NCBI RefSeq assembly: GCF_009659535.1
Contig: NZ_VJZZ01000002.1
Span: forward strand, 1 to 64,000
Length of the DNA: 64,000 nt
Reading direction: 5' to 3'
Source of the DNA: Aggregicoccus sp. 17bor-14
GTDB lineage: Bacteria; Myxococcota; Myxococcia; Myxococcales; Myxococcaceae
Below are positions 45,201 through 52,433 of this stretch, one piece after another. The notes under the pieces are model-generated. The model ran no database searches and was not told the origin of the DNA. It worked only from the letters and a program-made list of their open reading frames with translations. Numbering within the stretch: the first letter of the stretch is position 1; each line of letters begins with the position of its first letter. Both the position numbers and the translations under genes were made by a program.

Positions 45201-45460
45201 CCGAGCGCCTGGACGTGGGGCTGCGCGCGAGCGCCCTGCACGCCTGGCGCGGGGGCCAGCTCGCCTACAGCGGCGGTCCCTCGGTGGGCTACAACGTGGT
45301 GGAGAACATGTGGCTGAGCGCCGGCTACAACGTCTGGGGCTACGAGGACCGTGACTTCGTGGCCTCCAATTACGCCGTGCAGGGCCCCTACGTGCGCCTG
45401 CGCGTGAAGCTGGACCAGCAGACGGTGCACGACGCCGCCCGCTGGCTCTTCGGACAGTGA
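39278..45460 (+). CDS. Giant surface protein: DUF11 and carboxypeptidase-regulatory-like domains, OmpA-like domain and C-terminal beta-barrel
   Basis: About 2060 residues. The start at 39278 is chosen because the ATG at 39242 lies in a hairpin; the signal is WVLGVLALVLSGAAQA. Visible modules: a carboxypeptidase-regulatory-like domain (about 256-348, VFDSRTGKPVDGASLTLVD); a DUF11 domain (about 398-505, DFVPYELTVSNLSAAAAA); an SdrD-B/Cna-B-like domain (about 531-610); a second Ig-like region; an OmpA-like peptidoglycan-binding domain (about 810-915, LTVTGHTDNQ, NRALSLARA, GRARNRRVEV); an Ala/Pro/Ser/Gly linker (about 928-1043); then about 800 residues of amphipathic strands typical of a large outer-membrane barrel, to the end. 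It may anchor or export the neighbouring DUF11 proteins; this is inference. Confidence 0.85.
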   Translation: MPLVPHVKRAGRVPAAPLRPSGRGGTSGRAARWVLGVLALVLSGAAQAASAPHGTLIVNTASATSTEDTTPVTASATTRVIVPTPALIDFLLYAPNVPGAAPLPVEPSVYLDGPQGSPAPLSAPQSLGFYGPIPLGSAVPLLSTLRAHQGEPLFLKLTDLDENKDPAVRETVLVTVSDAGTGDTEIVRLVETGVSTGIFAGYLPTVGSAATQQGGAPAAATATPYDGVLRVAIGDTLRCRYVDVDDAQDVTTDAVLVDPTGVVFDSRTGKPVDGASLTLVDVATGQPAQVVGDDGVSRFPSTVTSGAAVSDASGRRYTPAPGGFRFPLVAPGRYRLDVKPPAGYLAPSSVPDAELAAGPAGPYAVSPASRGEAFQVLAGPPVQTDVPVDPASTTLWVQKVARKASASVGDFVPYELTVSNLSAAAAARDVSLTDTLPAGLRYVPGSATRDGAPVADPAASADGRTLTFALGELAAGGATTVRLVVQVVPGARAGGQLVNEASAVSGTTGLVSNRATAPLRITEAFLTSRALIMGRVVVGECGATGPQDAPGLEGAHVFLEDGTWVASDVQGLFHFEGVRSGTHVVQLDLDSLPEGYEPVLCPKNSRSAGRAFSQFVDLQGGTQWRVDFHVHPRPAPAAVAPAPAADPAPAPASEPAPLAVEQRQHLEGGVLHHEVDVTVRSAPFKDVRVHVNLPPGVRFEEGSGSVNGAPVADPEREPGSGELVFDLGNSDGEWKRTLRYRAAVAPDAPAGELALRAHVTARDLPGREVASPRNEVIVRVRRARLLPAINLTLRPHFASFGAELTADDQRVLDEAAEQLSGLVIDRLTVTGHTDNQPISPRSRHIHADNRALSLARAGVVGHYLAEKLGLSQDAVVLDGQGELSPIASNRSAVGRARNRRVEVEVIGVRLGVPEVESIEAEPLAAESKASVAQASSTLPVTPAPQAATAGSSGAQVSAGAPALSTPAQAGAPSAAAAPSAVPAPGAAQASSPATAPTVQAAPGTAVSSGSAGAPGASSSASAGAAQATPGAAAAAAAAPRQGLLSPMDGDVLVDRINAVQVRVRSYLTVELLLDGKPVPQERIGFRAAEPDTRTTLLTYVGVDFGDVGEHTLQLKGTDPFGNVRVNETAHLRRSSEVAALRFVSAEGNVADGRTPVRMRFELLDATGTVLHAATRLDLRDSSLRPLRRPEDSLSLEDAAGRRWVQMDRDGWVSFDPVQATGTQHAVVALGGLTARGETYVAPKLRDWILVGLAEGGVGYNAVSKHLETLPAGAPTEDFYADGRLAFYAKGRVKGEWLLTLAYDNTKSRAEVGNSLFQTIDPNTYYTLYGDGTLQQYDAPSARKLYVKIEREQYYALFGDFDTGLGATDLSRYSRRLNGVKTELRLKHLDVNAFGTQTDLAYAREELQGDGTSGLYRLARGGLTANGEKVTIEVRDRFRTEVVLSTRTLTRFIDYSIDYDTGTLFFREPIPSRDLAFNPVFIVVEYETRSLDGQHLTAGGRAGLKLLDNRLKLGTTVVHEDRGERAGTLYGADFEADLTPTVKVRAELAHTEGQRADGTEGDGTAYLAEVSHRSHDWDARAYARLLPGDFGLGQQALTETGTRKLGVDAAYRFTDHLQLGGTGYRQHVFSTDATRDVAEARFGYTQGLSGASVGLRYAEDRLADGSEHLSTQAMAGTKLALLEDRLVLSVEHAQSLVNDENVDYPTRTLFGAEYKLTRKVTLLGAEELTWKDGVATAATRLGVRSTPWTGATVSSSMESQLRENSERLFGTLGLRQTLQLSEAWRADFGLERTQTFSREGTYLFNPAVPLTSGASEDFTAASTGATYQVRRFLWDSRAELRLGELSRRWNLLSGLVTETGAAWGWTGRLQLLDEHQHATGQGTRTAALRLGLVYRPPETRWIVLDRLDLIHERRTGSTDPGTGTRLVNNLSLNARPGEKLQVSVFAGAKYTREQLLGTVQAGYTDELGLEGRYDLTERLDVGLRASALHAWRGGQLAYSGGPSVGYNVVENMWLSAGYNVWGYEDRDFVASNYAVQGPYVRLRVKLDQQTVHDAARWLFGQ

Positions 45461-47604
45461 CCATGGCTGCCCCCTCCTCCTCGCTCGCGAAGGCCGCGCT
45501 GCTCCTGTGCCTCGCGGTGGCGCTCGCCCCGTCGCTGGGCCGCGCGCAGACCTTCCCCGTCACCCAGTGCGCTGCGGATCGCTTCCGCTCCGACCTGGGC
45601 TGCACCGCGGGCGACGTGTCCATCACCGGCATCAAGCTCGCGCCTGGCGGCCCCACCTCCTGCGTGGGCGGCACCAGCGTGACGGCGGACCTGGACATCA
45701 CGGTGAACTTCTCCACGCCGGACCGCTGGGACATCGGCATCTTCCTGGTCAACGACGGCAAGCCGCCCATGGCGATGTCCAGCAACGGCGGCGCCGCCGT
45801 CTGCTCCGTGGGCGTGCTCCCCACCACCGCGCCCTTCCTGGACCTGGACGGCGCGTCCATCGGCATCCCGGCGGACACCTGCGGCGACGGCAACGGCCGC
45901 ATCAACGGCAACACCGGCTCGGGCGTGTTCCGCATGACCGGCGTACCCGTGCGCTGCCAGGCCATCAACCTGAGCGGCGGCAACCTCTACATCCCCTTCG
46001 TGGTGTCCTGGGACAACCAGTCGAGCCCCTCGGGCTCCACCTGCCGCTCGAACGCGGACCCCGTCCCCAACACCAAGTCCAAGTGCAACTCGCCCAACAC
46101 GACCGTGGCCACTGAGGTGGCCTACGGCACGGTGCCGGTGGTGGTGCTGCCGCAGATCACCAAGACGAACAACACCCCCAACGCGACCATGGGAGGCACC
46201 AGCGTCTATACGGTCGTCATCACCAACACGACCGGCGTGTCGCTCTCGGGCGCGAGCTTCGCGGACCCGGCCATCACCGGTCTCAACGTCACGGGCGTGA
46301 GCTGCGCGGCGGGCGGCGGCGCGACCTGCCCCGCGGGCCTCACCGTGGCGGGCGTGCAGGGCGCGGGCGTCACGCTGGCGACCATGCCGGTCAACAGCAC
46401 GCTGACCTTCACCCTCACCGGCACCGTGACGGCCGCCGCCGGCGCGACGCTGACCAACACCGCCTCGGTGAGCGTGGCGGGACAGAGCAACACCGCGAGC
46501 GACACGGACCAGGTGCTGCCGCGCATCACCGTGCGCGCGCAGACCACCGGCGGCACCGCAGCCTTCAACTACACGGGCACCAACGGCGTGGGCACCTTCT
46601 CGCTCAACACGGCGACGGCGAACCCGCAGACCTCCACCACCTTCAACGCCACGGCGCTGAACACCGCGACGACCATCACCCAGACCCCGCCCGCGCTCTG
46701 GACGGTGGGCTCGGCGAGCTGCACCGACGGCAGCTCCAGCTTCGGCAGTCTCTCCGGCAACGTCCTCACGCTCGCTGCCTCGGACCTGACGGCCGGCCGC
46801 AACATCGTCTGCACCTTCAACAACCGCCCGCTCGGCGCGGACCTCGCCGTCACCGCCGCGGTGAACACGCCGGTGCCGACCGCCGGCAACACCGTCACCT
46901 TCACGCTGACGGTGACGAACCTCGGGCCGGACCCCACCACGGGCGCGGTGCTCACCGGCGCGTCGCTGCCCGCGGGCTACACGCTGCTCTCGAGCACCGC
47001 GAGCCAGGGCACCTACAGCGCGGGCACCTGGACCATCGGCGCGCTCCCGGTGGGCGGCACGGTCACCCTCACGATCACGGCGCGGGTGAATGATCGGGAC
47101 GTGGCGCCAGCCGCCAGCGCCTACAGCTTCACGACCACCGCGAGCAGCAACCTGGCGGACACCGTCACCGCCAACAACAGCGCGACCGCCAGCGTCACCC
47201 CGCCCGTGCCCCGCCTCAGCTTCGTGAAGGTGGCGGACCGCACGACCGCTCGCCCCGGCGACGTCATCACCTACACCATCACTGTCACCAACACGGGAAC
47301 GGGCAGCGCCAGGAGCGTGATCATGCTCGACCCGCTGGACGAGTACGTGGCCATGGGGCTCAACGCCTACGGCACGAACGTGGCCTTCAGCTCCACCGAC
47401 AGCACCCCGGCCTCCGGCCTCACCATGCCCGCGCCCGCCTACTCGAACAGCAGCACCACGTGGACGGCGTACACCGCCACCTCCGGCGGAGGCGGCGCGC
47501 CGGCGGGCTACGACAACAACGTGCGCCAGTGGCGCCTCCCGATGAACGGCACGCTGCGCCCCGGCGGCAGCCTCACGGTGCGCTTCCAGACGCGCATCAA
47601 GTAG
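45457..47604 (+). CDS. Secreted DUF11-repeat protein
   Basis: Protein of 715 residues starting at GTG 45457, overlapping the barrel gene stop (GTGA). The signal is AKAALLLCLAVALAPSLGRAQ. An N-terminal cysteine-containing domain (about 30-230, TSCVGGTSVTADLDITVNF and NPVPNTKSKCNSPN-type segments) is followed by at least three DUF11-like repeats. Examples are GTSVYTVVITNTTGV, AGNTVTFTLTVTNLGPDP and PGDVITYTITVTNTGTG. The C-terminus ends with LRPGGSLTVRFQTRIK, like the other two DUF11 proteins of the operon. It is probably a surface fibre or adhesin component. Confidence 0.82.
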   Translation: MTMAAPSSSLAKAALLLCLAVALAPSLGRAQTFPVTQCAADRFRSDLGCTAGDVSITGIKLAPGGPTSCVGGTSVTADLDITVNFSTPDRWDIGIFLVNDGKPPMAMSSNGGAAVCSVGVLPTTAPFLDLDGASIGIPADTCGDGNGRINGNTGSGVFRMTGVPVRCQAINLSGGNLYIPFVVSWDNQSSPSGSTCRSNADPVPNTKSKCNSPNTTVATEVAYGTVPVVVLPQITKTNNTPNATMGGTSVYTVVITNTTGVSLSGASFADPAITGLNVTGVSCAAGGGATCPAGLTVAGVQGAGVTLATMPVNSTLTFTLTGTVTAAAGATLTNTASVSVAGQSNTASDTDQVLPRITVRAQTTGGTAAFNYTGTNGVGTFSLNTATANPQTSTTFNATALNTATTITQTPPALWTVGSASCTDGSSSFGSLSGNVLTLAASDLTAGRNIVCTFNNRPLGADLAVTAAVNTPVPTAGNTVTFTLTVTNLGPDPTTGAVLTGASLPAGYTLLSSTASQGTYSAGTWTIGALPVGGTVTLTITARVNDRDVAPAASAYSFTTTASSNLADTVTANNSATASVTPPVPRLSFVKVADRTTARPGDVITYTITVTNTGTGSARSVIMLDPLDEYVAMGLNAYGTNVAFSSTDSTPASGLTMPAPAYSNSSTTWTAYTATSGGGGAPAGYDNNVRQWRLPMNGTLRPGGSLTVRFQTRIK

Positions 47605-49066
47605 GTGCGTGCGGCGGGGCTACCGGCCCGCAGGCCCAACCGGTCTCGCCCGTCCAGTCCCCACTGGAGACCCACCACTTCGAGAGGTCGGGCATCCACG
47701 TCAGCTCCGGCGCGGAGGAGGCAGCGAGGTCCAGCGGCTGCCCGCGCACCTGATTGTCCGGAGAGACGAGGTGGAGGATGAGGCGAGGGCGTCCGTCCAC
47801 CAGGGAGCCGGTGAGTGCAAGCGCCAGGTCGCCTGCCGTACCGAACGCGGTCACGAGCCGAGGCGTTCCCATGGCGCGTCCTTCGAAGACGCGCAGCGGC
47901 AGAGTGGGCGAGAGGGGCCGCACGAGGTCGACGGCGAGGTGATCTCCATCGGGTGCGCTGAAGGTGGTCAGCCAGCTCATCACGGGCGAGCCCGCAGCTG
48001 TGCTCGTCACCCCCAGCTCTGTCATGCCCGGAGCGCCCTCGTAGGCCGTGAGGGCGGAGCGCGACGCGAGCGCGCCGGACACCGTGCGAAAGAGGACCCT
48101 GCGGGCGCCGGAGGCCTCAGTGCTCAGCGCCGCCACCCCGAACTCCGCCGTGCCCACCGCCGTCACCCCTCCGAGACTCAGCCAGCTGCCGGTGCTCACG
48201 CCGGGCGCCGTCGCGCCGAGCTCCGCCTCCTCGAGGAGGGGGGCCCGCGCAAGCGACGCGAGCTCGGGCGAGAGGAGCTGGCCCTGGACCTGCCCCGCCT
48301 CCAGCCACGCCACGAGGAGGCGCTGGCGGGTGCCATCCAGCGCCAGGTGGGGCGTGGCCCCGCTCAGCCCCTCGAGCGTCTCGGGCCCCGCGGCGAGCGA
48401 AACGTCGCCCCACTTCTCACCGTGCGCGATGCGCACGATGCGCGAGCGCTGCGAGCCCGAGGACGACTCTGCGCCGCTCCACAGCACGATGGCCCCGTCC
48501 CCGAGCGGGATGGCGCGCACCGTCTGACTCAGGAGGGCAGGGAAGGCCGCAGCCTCGAGGCGGAGGCGGGGGCCCGCAGGCTCGAGCTGCGGAGTGAGCA
48601 ACTGGTAGGACACCTGGGTGTTCCAGTCGTAGTCACTGCTCCAGGTGACGAGCGCGTAGCCACGGGGAAAGACGAGCAGCTTGCCGGGCAGCCCGACCGG
48701 GAGCGCCCCCGTGTCGACGCGGCCGTCGCAGTCGTTGTCCAGCCCGTCGCAGCGCGTCTCCAGCGCCTCGTAGGTGGGCCCGTAGGAGGCAGCGGTGCAG
48801 GTCTGCTCGAAGGCTCCGTCCACGCAGCCGCGACGGACGCGCGCGCAGACGCCGGCGCTCAGCTCACACGGCTGCACGCGCACGCGCTCCTGGCAGACGG
48901 TGCCCGGGAGCGCGACACATTGCTTGTCGACGCAGTCGAAGCCCGTGGCGCAGTGCTCCCGCACCTGGCACGTGTCCGCATAGCCGCCCAGTTGCTGCGG
49001 GTCGGGAACCGCACAAGCAGCCACGGCCAGGAGGGAGAGGGCGGTAGGAAGCGCGAGCGCCTTCAT
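47597..49066 (-). CDS. Lipoprotein with MopE-type putative metal-binding motif
   Basis: Protein of 489 residues with lipobox VAACA (ATG 49066). The N-terminus is cysteine-rich (CQVREHCATGFDCVDKQC), followed by ETRCDGLDNDCDGRVD, the MopE/'putative metal-binding motif' common in myxobacterial surface lipoproteins. The remaining 350 residues are beta-rich, propeller-like blocks. It converges with the DUF11 operon, overlapping its last gene by 8 bases. Role unknown; surface calcium or metal binding is the usual suggestion. Confidence 0.75.
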   Translation of the reverse strand: MKALALPTALSLLAVAACAVPDPQQLGGYADTCQVREHCATGFDCVDKQCVALPGTVCQERVRVQPCELSAGVCARVRRGCVDGAFEQTCTAASYGPTYEALETRCDGLDNDCDGRVDTGALPVGLPGKLLVFPRGYALVTWSSDYDWNTQVSYQLLTPQLEPAGPRLRLEAAAFPALLSQTVRAIPLGDGAIVLWSGAESSSGSQRSRIVRIAHGEKWGDVSLAAGPETLEGLSGATPHLALDGTRQRLLVAWLEAGQVQGQLLSPELASLARAPLLEEAELGATAPGVSTGSWLSLGGVTAVGTAEFGVAALSTEASGARRVLFRTVSGALASRSALTAYEGAPGMTELGVTSTAAGSPVMSWLTTFSAPDGDHLAVDLVRPLSPTLPLRVFEGRAMGTPRLVTAFGTAGDLALALTGSLVDGRPRLILHLVSPDNQVRGQPLDLAASSAPELTWMPDLSKWWVSSGDWTGETGWACGPVAPPHAPT

Positions 49067-49148
49067 TCCCGGCAAGCTAGCGGATGCGGTAGCAGCGTGC
49101 GGAGGGGACCGGGCGTGCGTCTCAATCTGGACGCCCTGCCGACACCGA

Positions 49149-50024
49149 TCAGCGCCGCGCCCGCGAGCCACGCGCCGGCCGCCGCGGCTGCTCGCAGCGG
49201 CGGATGCAGCGCACCACCTCTGCCGGGTCGTCGGTGACGGTGAGCAGCTCGAGGTCCGACGGCGCGATGCAGCCGCTCGCCAGCGGTGCGTCCCGCAGCC
49301 AGCGCAGCAGTCCCTCCCAGTAGCGCCGGCCGACGAGCACCACCGGGAAGCGGTAGATCTTCCCCGTCTGGATGAGCACCAGCGCCTCGAACAGCTCGTC
49401 GAGCGTGCCGAAGCCGCCGGGGAAGATGACGAAGGCGCTCGAGTACTTCACGAACATCGTCTTGCGCATGAAGAAGTAGCGGAAGGTCACCAGGGTGCTG
49501 ACGTATGGGTTCGCGGCCTGCTCGAAGGGCAGCTCGATGTTGCACCCGATGGAGCGCCCGCCGCCCTCGCGCGCGCCGCGGTTGGCCGCCTCCATGATGC
49601 CGGGGCCGCCGCCGGTGATGACGCTGTAGCCAGCCCGGGCGAGCCGGCGGCCCACCTCCACCGCCGCGGCGTACTCGGGCGCCTCCGGGGCGGTGCGCGC
49701 GGAGCCGAACACCGAGACGCCCTTCTCCACGCCCGCGAGCGCGTCGATGCCCTCCACCAGCTCGGCCGTCATCCGCATCACCCGCCACGGGTCGGTGTGG
49801 GTGAAGGCGTCCGCGGGCTGGGAGGCCTGGAGGAAGTGCTCGTCCGCGGTGGTGCCGTCGTCGTCGCGCAGGCTGTGGTCCACCTTGGCCGGGCGTGCGG
49901 GGCCTTCCGGGCGCAGGGCCTTCTGGAAGTGGAAGCGCAGCTGCTCGAGCGCGTCCGCCTCGGCGGGGAGGCGGCGGTTGGCGGGCAGCGAGCGGGGGCG
50001 AACACGGGACGGGCGGCGCTTCAT
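49149..50024 (-). CDS. LOG-family cytokinin riboside phosphoribohydrolase-like protein
   Basis: Protein of about 291 residues. LOG motifs are ITGGGPGIMEAANRGA and PGGFGTLDELFEAL. Related 'TIGR00730 Rossmann-fold' enzymes remove the nucleobase from AMP or cytokinin nucleotides. The ATG at 50024 is chosen because GGAG lies 6 bases upstream; an ATG at 50087 would add 21 residues but its ribosome site is only 3 bases away and its start codon would overlap that of the divergent RNase gene. The first ~90 residues are a low-complexity extension. Confidence 0.85.
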   Translation of the reverse strand: MKRRPSRVRPRSLPANRRLPAEADALEQLRFHFQKALRPEGPARPAKVDHSLRDDDGTTADEHFLQASQPADAFTHTDPWRVMRMTAELVEGIDALAGVEKGVSVFGSARTAPEAPEYAAAVEVGRRLARAGYSVITGGGPGIMEAANRGAREGGGRSIGCNIELPFEQAANPYVSTLVTFRYFFMRKTMFVKYSSAFVIFPGGFGTLDELFEALVLIQTGKIYRFPVVLVGRRYWEGLLRWLRDAPLASGCIAPSDLELLTVTDDPAEVVRCIRRCEQPRRPARGSRARR

Positions 50025-50085
50025 CCACGACTCCAGGGTGACGAAGGGGTTGAATCCGGGGCGCGGCTGGACCACGAAGGGAGGC

Positions 50086-51576
50086 ATGGGCTCCCCCACG
50101 GACACTCGCACGCCGGCCGCGGCCGCTGGCACCTTCGACCTGCTCGCTGCCGCCCGGCAGACGGTTGCCGCCGCCGGCTTCGAGGTGGACCTCTCCCCCG
50201 AGGCGCTCGCCGAGGTGGCGCGGCTGCCCGCAGGGAGTCCCACGCTGCAGCCCCGCGTGAGGGATCTGCGCGAGGCGCTGTGGAGCTCCATCGACAACGA
50301 GGACTCGCGCGACCTCGACCAGATCGAGGTGGCCGAGGCCCTGCCGGGCGGAGACGTGCGGGTGTGGGTGGGAATCGCGGACGTGGACGCGCTCGTGCCC
50401 CGGGGCAGCGCGCTGGATGCGCGGGCCGCGCACAACACCACGTCCGTGTACACCGGCCCCGCGGTGTTCCCCATGCTGCCCGAGCGGCTCTCGTGTGACC
50501 TGAGCTCGCTCAACCCCGGCGTGGACCGGCTCGCGATGGTGATGGAGCTGGTGGTGCGCCCGGACGGCACGCTGGTGAGCAGCGACGTGTTCCGCGCGCT
50601 CGTGCGCAACCACGCGAAGCTGTCCTACGACGCCGTGGGTCCCTGGCTCGAGGGGCGCGCCGAGCTGCCCGCGGAAGTCGCGCGGGTGGCGGGGCTCGAG
50701 GCGCAGCTGCGGCTGCAGGACGAGGCCTCGCGCCGGCTCAAGCGCTGGCGGCTGGAGCACGGCGCGCTCGAGTTCGAGACCGTGGAGGCGCGTCCCGTGA
50801 TGGAGGGCGAGAAGGTGGTGGACGTGAAGCTCACGCCCAAGAGCCGCTCGCGCGAGCTGATCGAGGACCTGATGGTGGCGGCCAACGGCGCGATGTCGCG
50901 CTGCCTGGATGCGTACAAGCGCTCGGCGATCGCCCGGGTGGTGCACACGCCCCGGCGCTGGGACCGCATCGTCGAGCTCGCGCGCGGGGCCGGCACCGAG
51001 CTGCCCGCCACGCCGGACGCGGTGGCGCTCGCGGGCTTCCTGCGGGCGCGCCGCGCGGCGGACCCGGCGCACTTCGCCGAGCTGTCGCTCTCGGTGGTGA
51101 AGCTGATGGGCGCGGGCGAGTACGCGCTCGAGCCGGCGGGCGCGCCCAACCTCGGCCACTTCGCGCTCGCGATGGCGGACTACACGCACGGCACCGCGCC
51201 CAACCGGCGCTACGCGGACCTGGTGACGCAGCGGCTGCTCAAGGCCGCGCTCGCGGGCCAGCCCGCGCCGTACTCCGACGAGGAGCTCGCGGCGATCGCC
51301 CAGCGCTGCACCCAGATGGACACCGCGGAGCGCAGGGTGGAGCGGCAGCTGCGCAAGGTGGCCGCGGCGCTGCTGCTGCGCAGCCGCATCGGCGACACCT
51401 TCGACGCCATCGTCACCGGGGCCGCGGACAAGGGCGTCTTCGTGCGCCTGCTCGCCCCGCCCGCGGAGGGGAGGGTGGTGCGCGGCGAGGCAGGGCTCGA
51501 CGTGGGAGACGCCGTGCGGGTGAAGCTGCTCGCGACCGAGCCCGCCAAGGGCTTCATCGACTTCGCGAGGGCGTGA
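50086..51576 (+). CDS. RNase II/RNR-type exoribonuclease (RNB domain)
   Basis: Protein of 496 residues. The RNB catalytic core shows SIDNEDSRDLDQIEVAE and GIADVDALVPRGS, with the acidic metal ligands, then ELIEDLMVAANG and YTHGTAPNRRYADLVTQRLL. The order fits the RNase II family. The N-terminal cold-shock domains of full RNase II/R are not visible, and only a short C-terminal S1-like part (about 455-496) remains, so it is shorter than RNase R. It degrades RNA 3' to 5'. The start GGC-ATG-GGC has a poor ribosome spacing, so translation may begin slightly downstream. Confidence 0.8.
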   Translation: MGSPTDTRTPAAAAGTFDLLAAARQTVAAAGFEVDLSPEALAEVARLPAGSPTLQPRVRDLREALWSSIDNEDSRDLDQIEVAEALPGGDVRVWVGIADVDALVPRGSALDARAAHNTTSVYTGPAVFPMLPERLSCDLSSLNPGVDRLAMVMELVVRPDGTLVSSDVFRALVRNHAKLSYDAVGPWLEGRAELPAEVARVAGLEAQLRLQDEASRRLKRWRLEHGALEFETVEARPVMEGEKVVDVKLTPKSRSRELIEDLMVAANGAMSRCLDAYKRSAIARVVHTPRRWDRIVELARGAGTELPATPDAVALAGFLRARRAADPAHFAELSLSVVKLMGAGEYALEPAGAPNLGHFALAMADYTHGTAPNRRYADLVTQRLLKAALAGQPAPYSDEELAAIAQRCTQMDTAERRVERQLRKVAAALLLRSRIGDTFDAIVTGAADKGVFVRLLAPPAEGRVVRGEAGLDVGDAVRVKLLATEPAKGFIDFARA

Positions 51577-51660
51577 CGAGGCAGCCGCGTCGTTCGCGAC
51601 GCGCTTCGAGAGAAGGCCGCGTTCGTGTCAGCAGCCGTCCCCGGCTTAGGCTCGGAGGCC

Positions 51661-52032
51661 ATGGTGACGAGACTGGTGATCGTGGCCGTCGTTGCGTTGT
51701 CCTGTCTGTGCGCCCAGCCCTCCCAGGCCTGCAGTTGCAGGAGGGAGGGCAAGCAGGATCTCGCCACCGAGCTTCGAGAGGCTCGCAAGTCCGCGAGCCA
51801 CATCTACTTCGCACGGGTCCAGTCGACGGACGGTAGGAGCTTCGGGGGAACGGCGACGGTGCAGGTGCTGGAGAGCTTCAAGGGAGCGCTCGCGCTGGGC
51901 ACCCGGCTCGAGCTGCCCTCGGGTGGCGGAGGAGACGGCACAATCGGGTTCGAGCCGGGTGAGAGCTACCTCGTCTACGCGTATGGGACGCCGGCCTGGG
52001 CTCGAAGGCGGCCGAGGCCACCGAGGCGCTGA
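51661..52032 (+). pseudogene. CSC-type (TIMP/netrin-like) secreted protein, C-terminus frameshifted
   Basis: Signal MVTRLVIVAVVALSCLCAQPSQA is followed by CSCRREGK, then FARVQSTDGR, VQVLESFKGALALG and GESYLVYAYG, the layout of small NTR/TIMP-like bacterial proteins. In this frame the protein then becomes basic nonsense (AWARRRPRPPRR) and stops. In another frame from about 51995, sensible sequence continues: LGSKAAEATEALKAQ, then FWTGGYYDEKEPDRLVALG. I therefore suspect a frameshift near 51990, in life or in the assembly. Confidence 0.5.
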
Positions 52033-52334
52033 AGGCACAGCGACCCTTCTGGACAGGCGGCTACTACGACGAGAAGGAACCGGACCGCCTGGTCGCCCTC
52101 GGGCTCTCCAAGGACCTGCGCGCCTTCGAGCTCATCCAGACTCCCAGCTCCGCGACACCGGAGATGTGCCGCCAGCAAGTGGCGCGGCGTGAGCCCGAAG
52201 TAGGCCAGCGCGGCCCGCGCCTCGGCCTGCACGTCCGTGGCGTCTGCCTCTTGGGAGTCGCCCTGGTAGGAGCCGCTCAGCAGGGGGCTTTCCTGCGCCG
52301 GTTCCCGTGATGGCAAAGAGCAGACTGCTCGCCA
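52033..52334. other. Decayed coding patch between NTR-like and HipA-like genes
   Basis: To about 52165 the plus strand continues the shifted NTR-like frame (SKDLRAFELIQTPSSATPEMC). Beyond that, the minus strand reads more like protein (DATDVQAEARAALAYFGLTP) between about 52290 and 52160, but no full gene can be built. I read this as two gene remnants in opposite orientation. The family of the minus-strand piece was not recognised. Confidence 0.35.
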
Positions 52335-52433
52335 TATCTGTTCAAGTTCCCTGCAATGGATCTAAAAAAGGCCAATTAAATTTAGGGCTTGATTGAATTG
52401 ATTGTTGCCCATATCTGTTCAAGTATCTGTTCA
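52335..52433 (+). repeat. Three direct TATCTGTTCA repeats in an AT-rich leader
   Basis: TATCTGTTCA occurs at 52335-52344, 52412-52421 and 52424-52433. The first two copies are part of a 16-base repeat CCATATCTGTTCAAGT, and the last overlaps the start codon of the HipA-like gene. The 60 bases between copies one and two are the most AT-rich in the window (AAAAAAGGCCAATTAAATTTA). This looks like the operator of the HipA-like gene. Two copies 12 bases apart fit cooperative binding. Confidence 0.6.

Noticed and set aside
39083-45430. Very long minus-strand reading frame opposite the barrel gene
   Set aside because: It is an artefact of high GC; its composition is Arg/Ala/His-rich and it matches no family, while the plus strand has clear domains.
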